The notes under the pieces are model-generated. The model worked only from the letters and a program-made list of their open reading frames with translations, was not told the origin of the DNA and ran no database searches. From IMG/VR virus record IMGVR_UViG_3300032431_000001, positions 124,400 to 188,399 of that record: 64,000 bases of DNA. The stretch is one strand, 5' to 3'. The DNA is from a virus. Each line of letters opens with the position of its first letter. Position 1 is the first letter of the stretch. Made by a program: the position numbers and the translations under genes. Of the stretch, positions 59,239 to 64,000 are shown one piece after another.

Positions 59239-60435
59239 TCACGCGGCCACAATTTCCAAACTTGACTGAACCTCAAACAGAGTCCAGGGATTGACTTCGA
59301 TTTCTGAAAGTGGCTGTCCGGTGAACGAATTCTTTAATTCTGTTTTGGGCACCGAATAAATCCCGTCCGCTTTTTCGAGTTCACTGGCGAGAGTTTTGTG
59401 CAATTCGAGATCCCCCCAGATACCAAAAGGCGGGTTGATTGTATCCACAATCGTTTGAGCAACCAGGTTGAATTGCTGCTGCTGTGTTAAATCTCGAACG
59501 AAGCCGACAGTTACTTTGCCGTCGATCGGCACGATTTCAGCCGCCCGAAACTCTAGTGGTTGCGATTCCATTGCCAGCGGTCGGGTTTTTTCCTCCACAA
59601 TCGCTACTTGCTGTTCCGGCCAAACAGCAACCGTCACCAAGTCCGTCCAGTGTCCGACCGTTCCATACTGCGAAGACAGCACTAAAGTTTTTTGACTGCC
59701 AAATTCCTGGGCCGCTAAGTAGTAATCTTCTTTAGTGACGACACGACCGATTTGAGTCGAAGTCAGGTTCGGCGCGTTTCCCCTGCGGAATCTGTTTCGC
59801 GCGCGCACCATCATGTCGATCAAGGTTTCGCGATCGCGTCCTTCTGAGATTGCTGTTCCGTCATTCGCCACTCCCGATACATTTGCTAGCAATCGGGGCA
59901 TTACAGAAAATTCACCAGGAATCAAACCAGGGATTCTGCCCAATCGGTTAATCCGTGCCGGTACAACCTTAAATTCATCAGACCCGAATATCCGATCTTC
60001 TTTAATCGTGTACGCTATCAGCGCATTGTCACGGGAACTTCTCACTTCTAAATTGTATGGAATATCGACAGCCAAGCCGGCTCTGAGCGCGTCGGACGAT
60101 CGCCTAAATACTAAATTAATTACAGGATACTCCGCTAACTGTCTTTCGACTCCAAGCATCCGAAACATTTGAACCCATTCCCAATCGGGCTTGAGATTTA
60201 GTTCGTAAGCCAGATACGTCATCTGGGCGATCGTGGCAGACGCTAATATAACGTGACCAGATCCGGGAGCCATCGAAGAAAACGGAGATTGCTCGCCGCT
60301 CGGTAGTGGTTGCGCCAGTTGGTTGACGTAATTTGCGAGTTGCTGCCCTGGGTCGTAGTCCCAAAGTTTACCGGCTTCGATCAAATTCGCCTCAGTTTCG
60401 AGGCGGCGCATTAATTCAAAATGCTCGTTGTACAT
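59239..60435 (-). CDS. Baseplate J-like (gp6/gp47-type) wedge protein (398 aa)
   Basis: The ATG at 60435 lies downstream of the promoter; an in-frame TTG at 60486 falls inside the -35 box. TSTQIGRVVTKEDYYLAAQE is the J-family turn before a ferredoxin-like part (LVTVAVWPEQQVAIVEE). VARNRFRRGNAPNL-type basic residues and the C-terminal IEVNPWTLFEV follow. Such proteins form the baseplate wedge ring around the hub in contractile tails. Shorter than T4 gp6 but normal for simple myoviruses. Confidence 0.7.
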   Translation of the reverse strand: MYNEHFELMRRLETEANLIEAGKLWDYDPGQQLANYVNQLAQPLPSGEQSPFSSMAPGSGHVILASATIAQMTYLAYELNLKPDWEWVQMFRMLGVERQLAEYPVINLVFRRSSDALRAGLAVDIPYNLEVRSSRDNALIAYTIKEDRIFGSDEFKVVPARINRLGRIPGLIPGEFSVMPRLLANVSGVANDGTAISEGRDRETLIDMMVRARNRFRRGNAPNLTSTQIGRVVTKEDYYLAAQEFGSQKTLVLSSQYGTVGHWTDLVTVAVWPEQQVAIVEEKTRPLAMESQPLEFRAAEIVPIDGKVTVGFVRDLTQQQQFNLVAQTIVDTINPPFGIWGDLELHKTLASELEKADGIYSVPKTELKNSFTGQPLSEIEVNPWTLFEVQSSLEIVAA

Positions 60436-60458
60436 ATTTTTATGGTTGTGTCCGCTAT

Positions 60459-60486
60459 ACAATAGCCGAGTTCGATTAAATGTCAA
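60459..60486 (-). promoter_or_regulatory. Leftward promoter for the baseplate gene
   Basis: On the minus strand a perfect TTGACA (60481-60486) with TATTGT 16 bp later. The -35 box is also the outer edge of a long inverted repeat. Confidence 0.55.
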
Positions 60487-60665
60487 AAACAGGGAAATTC
60501 ACTAAAACGTCCTTAATACTTTCAAGTCTGGCATTTTCTTTAAAAATCTTTCTTCATCTGTTAAAGAAAAGACTTTTCAAAAGAAAAGAAGAGTTCGATC
60601 GCCCTTGAAGCGTTTTAGTGCTTTTTCCTGTTTTCAGGGTTAAGCGAGTTCTGCCATTGTATAGC
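60459..60665. repeat. Long imperfect inverted repeat carrying divergent promoter-like arms
   Basis: The left arm read leftward from 60509 and the right arm read rightward from 60611 share CGTTTTAGTG, then TTTxCCTGTTTT and, further out, ATTGTATAGCG. The first 24 positions match at 21. The centre is AT-rich with smaller inverted repeats (TTTTCTTTAA/TTAAAGAAAA). No ORF is present. Confidence 0.65.
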
Positions 60666-60782
60666 GAACCCGGCTATTAAAATCGTATTTTGGAAATTGT
60701 GGGCGATCGGTACTATGATATGTACAACTGGGTGCAATTCGTGTTTTCGGTGCTACGCTCAGTGTCAGGTATCCGTTCCCAA

Positions 60783-60816
60783 AAAAATAGCCCATCCTTC
60801 TAGACAAAGGATGGGC
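60783..60816 (-). terminator. Leftward terminator
   Basis: On the minus strand GCCCATCCTT and AAGGATGGGC pair, followed by TATTTTTTT. It blocks leftward transcription before the baseplate promoter region. Confidence 0.7.
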
Positions 60817-60846
60817 AACCAAGTTAAGTTTTACAATATTACGAAC

Positions 60847-61950
60847 ATGATAGCAAAAATTTGCCTAAAGATCAATGCGATCGCCCAAAATTTCCAAAAT
60901 CAGCTAGAAGAGTTACCCGTAAAGGATGTCGCTACAATCCTGGGAGTCTTAAATGCACTGGTTTATTGCGGCGGAGTCAACACTAAGACGATCGCCCGCG
61001 ACAGAGATCACAAATTAGTTTTCAATAATAAGAATATAGATGCGCTGCTCTCAGGTCGGACGGTAATCTGCCCGGTGCGGTTCATTTCTTGGTATCTAAG
61101 GGAATATTGGAACCCATACGCTCACAATTCCCGTCACCATGTTTTTCGGATACGAGCGCTACTGTGTGACCACTTTAAAATATTTACGCTTGAAGAGCGG
61201 AATTGGACGCATCCGGGCGATCGGCATCGCAACCCAAATCCGTGCGGGCATTTTGATATCCCCGGAGCTTTGCTACTGGCAGAACAGTGCGAAGAAATTC
61301 TGAAGCGGCACTACGAATTAGAAGAACTCGAACTCGACTGGAACGAGGAAATCGGCAACGGCAGATATCCGATGGTGCGCGACGAAGAGATGTCGCTACC
61401 GGAACATAAATGGTACACGCTTAAAAGACTGCACGACATGACGTTTGCCGGCACCGGAGTTTCCTACTGTCGGAAAGAACCCAAGCCTGGTAATCCCTGC
61501 GAACCAAATCAGTTAATGGCTGAATGGGTTGAGACTCGTTACCTAGCACTGGAAGCGGGCGATCGGTTTGAGTGCGCGATTGAGGCGATCGAAAACGGTG
61601 AAACCGAGACAGCCGATTTTTTTGAACCAGTAACCTTAGAACCTGTTTGTGAAGCGTTGTCAGTTTTTGTCGATCGCACGGGCATTGAACATTTCCGCAA
61701 AATCAAAGTGGCGATCGCTCAGGATGTTGAACCAAGGCGAATCTCGATCGCCAGTTCTTTGATTCAGTGTTGTATGAGAACTCCTGCCGAAAGGCACGTC
61801 AAAAAAGAGAAAATGCTGTCGGTACCGGTGTGGGCGATCGAAAAAACCGAGCGGGCGATCGCTTGGTGGGAAGAGCAGATCGAAAACTCAGCACTTTGGT
61901 TGTCTGAGCTTGCGCCGCAATGGGCGTGGGATGCCGTATTGCCGTTTTGA
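60847..61950 (+). CDS. Hypothetical protein (367 aa)
   Basis: The ATG at 60847 (MIAKICLKINAIAQ) is chosen because the frame upstream (to 60697) passes through a terminator stem. No motif is recognised. Several Trp, Cys and His are scattered (CDHFKIFTLEERNWTHPGDR), and the C-terminal third is helical (WAIEKTERAIAWWEEQIENS). Together with the next gene it forms the last rightward unit before the presumed prophage end. Confidence 0.55.
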   Translation: MIAKICLKINAIAQNFQNQLEELPVKDVATILGVLNALVYCGGVNTKTIARDRDHKLVFNNKNIDALLSGRTVICPVRFISWYLREYWNPYAHNSRHHVFRIRALLCDHFKIFTLEERNWTHPGDRHRNPNPCGHFDIPGALLLAEQCEEILKRHYELEELELDWNEEIGNGRYPMVRDEEMSLPEHKWYTLKRLHDMTFAGTGVSYCRKEPKPGNPCEPNQLMAEWVETRYLALEAGDRFECAIEAIENGETETADFFEPVTLEPVCEALSVFVDRTGIEHFRKIKVAIAQDVEPRRISIASSLIQCCMRTPAERHVKKEKMLSVPVWAIEKTERAIAWWEEQIENSALWLSELAPQWAWDAVLPF

Positions 61951-61968
61951 ATAGAAATAATCGAACTA

Positions 61969-62355
61969 ATGACAAATTTAACGTCGTTTATCTATAGTGC
62001 TGATTTGGGTTGCAAGGTATATGATCCTCCGTTAAACGGTTACTACCTCAAGCACAAATATTTCATTGTCCGCGAAGAGTGCAAAGATTCGTTAATCTAT
62101 TTGCACACAAAGGAAATCGAAAGAAATGGTCGCGACTTTTTCGGTTGGATGAATTTGGTGTCTATAGCAGACGCGATCGGATTGCCTATTCAAACAACTT
62201 GCCAATTCCTGGAGAAATGGGAAAAGGTTCGCGACGGTCTTTTTGAGCAGAAAGGTTTAACTTCTAGGCAGATTCGCAAGCAAGTAGAGGACTCCAAGAA
62301 GCGATTAAAATCCTTCAACTGTGATCCTGTTGGGGAATTAAAAGTTGTTGAATAG
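61969..62355 (+). CDS. Hypothetical protein ending inside the attachment-like repeat (128 aa)
   Basis: The middle resembles phage regulators with a small helix-turn-helix (GWMNLVSIADAIGLPIQTTC). The last codons (PVGELKVVE) lie in the 50-bp repeat shared with the kinase gene, so the original C-terminus may have been replaced on integration. Family not recognised. Confidence 0.5.
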   Translation: MTNLTSFIYSADLGCKVYDPPLNGYYLKHKYFIVREECKDSLIYLHTKEIERNGRDFFGWMNLVSIADAIGLPIQTTCQFLEKWEKVRDGLFEQKGLTSRQIRKQVEDSKKRLKSFNCDPVGELKVVE

Positions 62356-62374
62356 TGGTTGCCAATTGCTTCAG
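62325..62374. repeat. Attachment-like direct repeat, inner copy
   Basis: 47 of 50 bases match 62890-62939, with an unbroken 26-bp identity (62349-62374). Read on the minus strand it would encode the end of the kinase (LKQLATTIQQLL, then IPQQD instead of TPQQE). Confidence 0.85.
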
Positions 62375-62376
62375 GG

Positions 62377-62859
62377 TCAAGAATTTAAAAACCGCACTAT
62401 CTCGTTTGGATGCGGTCTATTCGTATTTCCGATCATGCTTAATTCGGACGCTACTGCGTATTGTGGCTTAAGGTAAACAGCATCGAGTAAATAATTCATT
62501 ATTTGAGAAAAAGTATATCCTTGAAGAATGAAATTGTTGATGATATTTAACTCTCGATCAAAGCCTCCACCATGACAAAATAGCAGTACCATCTTCTTTG
62601 TTATAAGCATTTGCTCTGGCGTGTATCTACTCAATAACTTAAATTCTGCATATTCTGAGCAGCTTTCAGGAGATCGTTCTGGATCAAAATCAATAGTATC
62701 CGGGTAGGCATCTTCTATGGATGCGTCAATAAGAAAGCTTGCTAACTGCTGTGGGTATAAGTTAACATCTTTCGCTAGTCGTTCAATTGTTTCGCTCAGT
62801 ACATCAGAGTTTATTTCGCCGCAAAAATTAACCATGAATTTATTTTTTTGAAAGTACAC
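62377..62859 (-). CDS. Hypothetical protein between the two att-like repeats (160 aa)
   Basis: All-helical, acidic (ETIERLAKDVNLYPQQLASF; ELNIINNFILQGYTFSQIMN). The start has no strong ribosome site. It lies alone between the repeat copies, so it may be cargo of a small separate insertion or the phage's outermost gene. Unrecognised. Confidence 0.5.
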   Translation of the reverse strand: MYFQKNKFMVNFCGEINSDVLSETIERLAKDVNLYPQQLASFLIDASIEDAYPDTIDFDPERSPESCSEYAEFKLLSRYTPEQMLITKKMVLLFCHGGGFDRELNIINNFILQGYTFSQIMNYLLDAVYLKPQYAVASELSMIGNTNRPHPNEIVRFLNS

Positions 62860-62879
62860 TAGCTACATAGATGGTATCT

Positions 62880-64000
62880 TTATGGGCGCTCCTGCTGGGG
62901 AGTTAAAAGTTGCTGAATAGTGGTTGCCAATTGCTTCAGCTTAACAGGTTTGCTGAGATAGTTATTGGCTCCAGCGGCGAGGCAACGATCGCGATCGCCA
63001 GTCATAGCTAGGGCGGTGAGAGCAATAATCGGCACGTTGACTAACTTTGGATCGCGACGAATGTGCTCCATAGCTTCTAGCCCATCCATTCCCGGCATTT
63101 GAATATCCATCAGAATCAGATCGGGGTGTTCAGATCGAGTCAGGGCGATCGCCTCCAGTCCATTTTTAGCCACAATCAGGCGATAGCCTTTAGCTCTTAG
63201 GTAGCTGGAAATCGTACTAATATTGGCTTCGTCGTCCTCTGCTAGTAAGATTAAGGGAAATGTAATTTCGGACTGGCTCAATTCGATACCGGGTTGGAGC
63301 TGGGTTTCTGGTGCAAGGGAGGAAGTTGTAGAAGTAGCGCAGGGAAGATCGATTGTAAAACAACTTCCTACCCCCACCTTGCTAGTTAGCCCCACCTGCC
63401 CGCCGTGGAGTTCGACAATGCGTTTCACCAAGGCAAGCCCTAAGCCTGTGCCCTGGTATTGACGATTCAGGGCGCTATCAATTTGGATGAAGGGTACAAA
63501 CAGTTTGTTGATATTTTCTGGGGAGATACCAATACCTGTATCGATCACGGCAATTCGCAGGTAGTTTTGGGGTAGGGAGTCGGCAGTTTCTAGGTGGGCG
63601 GCTTGTTGCTGGCGGCTGACTTCTAGTGTGATGTGTCCTCCCTCTGGGGTGAATTTGACGGCGTTGTTGAGCAGGTTGATCAAGACTTGGAGGATGCGTC
63701 GCCCATCTACTAATAAATCGGGTAGATTGTGCGGCAGTTTAGTCTCTAGCTGGATGCGTTTTTTCAGGGCTTGTTGTTTAACAAATGCCAGGCTGGATTG
63801 GCAGAGTTGAGAAACGACGGTGGGGGCTAAATCTAGCTCTAGCTGACCTGATTCAATTTTGGCGACATCGAGGATTTCGTTAATTAATTCTAGCAAATGG
63901 AACCCGCTGCGCTCGATGGTTTGTAGGGCTTTGATTTGCTCCTTGTTGACACTGCCAAAGACTTGCTCTTGTAGCCCTTCGCTCATGCCCAGGATGGCGT
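62880..64000 (-). CDS. Hybrid sensor histidine kinase, C-terminal part (runs off the window)
   Basis: From the window edge the frame reads AILGMSEGLQE, the segment just after a DHp H-box, so the phospho-acceptor His is outside. The HATPase_c domain has NNAVKFTPEGG (N box), DTGIGIS (G1) and GTGLGLALV (G2). The receiver domain has AEDDEAN, the phospho-Asp in LILMDIQMPGMDGLEA, and TALAMTGD...YLSKPVK. A chromosomal two-component protein. Its 3' end doubles as the att-like repeat; base use is more ordinary than in the phage part. Confidence 0.9.
   Translation of the reverse strand, partial: AILGMSEGLQEQVFGSVNKEQIKALQTIERSGFHLLELINEILDVAKIESGQLELDLAPTVVSQLCQSSLAFVKQQALKKRIQLETKLPHNLPDLLVDGRRILQVLINLLNNAVKFTPEGGHITLEVSRQQQAAHLETADSLPQNYLRIAVIDTGIGISPENINKLFVPFIQIDSALNRQYQGTGLGLALVKRIVELHGGQVGLTSKVGVGSCFTIDLPCATSTTSSLAPETQLQPGIELSQSEITFPLILLAEDDEANISTISSYLRAKGYRLIVAKNGLEAIALTRSEHPDLILMDIQMPGMDGLEAMEHIRRDPKLVNVPIIALTALAMTGDRDRCLAAGANNYLSKPVKLKQLATTIQQLLTPQQERP
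62890..62939. repeat. Attachment-like direct repeat, kinase copy
   Basis: Covers codons of the C-terminal helix of the kinase receiver domain, ten bases from its stop. Two of the three differences from the inner copy are silent in the kinase frame. Confidence 0.85.

Noticed and set aside
1-64000. Very many GCGATCGC/CGATCG palindromes as a possible repeat family
   Set aside because: This is HIP1, a genome-wide cyanobacterial signature; used only as evidence for host type.
1-64000. CRISPR array
   Set aside because: No regularly spaced repeat with unique spacers was seen; tandem repeats here are leader or gene duplications.
1-64000. tRNA or rRNA genes
   Set aside because: No cloverleaf with a GTTCRA T-arm or rRNA sequence was recognised by eye; a tRNAscan run would settle it.
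62880-64000. Hybrid kinase as a phage gene
   Set aside because: Standard chromosomal two-component architecture, and its end is the att-like target; best read as host flank.

Overview
The window looks like cyanobacterial DNA. The HIP1 palindrome (GCGATCGC and its core CGATCG) recurs throughout, there is a cyAbrB-type regulator at 50.8-51.4 kb, and IS607- and IS200/IS605-type TnpB elements of the cyanobacterial kind are abundant. Most of it reads as a large integrated contractile-tail (myovirus-like) prophage or phage-plasmid that carries the host's HIP1 signature. The extreme right edge is ordinary chromosome: the 3' two thirds of a hybrid sensor histidine kinase. Its last codons are duplicated 565 bp to the left as a 50-bp near-perfect direct repeat, as expected for an attachment site.

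Layout. 0-5.2 kb: a leftward group of small regulatory or unknown genes, then a rightward group containing two small membrane proteins. 5.3-7.1 kb: IS607-type transposon (serine recombinase plus TnpB). 8.2-14.0 kb: a tight rightward operon with small unknown proteins, membrane proteins, an FtsK/HerA/VirD4-like P-loop ATPase with an N-terminal membrane anchor, and a second protein that resembles the ATPase core but lacks a Walker A motif. 14.0-16.0 kb: promoter, a candidate non-coding RNA and its terminator, a TnpB element, then a second copy of the non-coding unit. 17.3-22.6 kb (leftward): structural genes including the tail tube and an unusually long tail sheath. 22.7-30.8 kb (rightward): a tail fibre and adsorption operon. 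31-34.9 kb: a DUF488-like gene, a baseplate-hub-like gene with a zinc ribbon, and the terminase small subunit. 35-42 kb: endolysin and a LysM/tube-initiator-like baseplate protein, between TnpB elements, one of them nested inside another. 41.8-50.4 kb (leftward): an early or DNA-modification operon with a cytosine-C5 methyltransferase, a Dam-type methyltransferase, a DUF262 protein, a Rieske-like gene split by a TnpB element, a Gp3/RDF-like protein, and a gene pair joined through an A11 run in a -1 relation. 50-57 kb: small unknowns, a DUF4915/TIGR03032 protein, a tandemly duplicated gene, and a KilA-N gene with a dead copy beside it. 57.4-60.5 kb: another TnpB and the baseplate-J-like gene. 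60.8-62.4 kb: unknown genes up to the presumed prophage edge.

How it fits together. Sheath, tube, baseplate J-like, hub-like, tube-initiator-like, fibre, endolysin and TerS genes indicate a contractile-tail particle. Large terminase, portal, capsid, protease, tape measure, replication genes and integrase are not visible in this window, so the virus is incomplete here: either they lie to the left, or the element is partly degraded. Seven TnpB loci in 64 kb have broken at least two genes (the Rieske-like gene and another tnpB).

The least explained parts are the membrane-anchored ATPase/pseudo-ATPase operon, the duplicated promoter-ncRNA-terminator unit flanking a TnpB whose predicted guide matches the neighbouring copy, and intrinsic-terminator hairpins placed directly before the start codons of four structural genes. 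All functional calls rest on reading motifs by eye; no database search was run.
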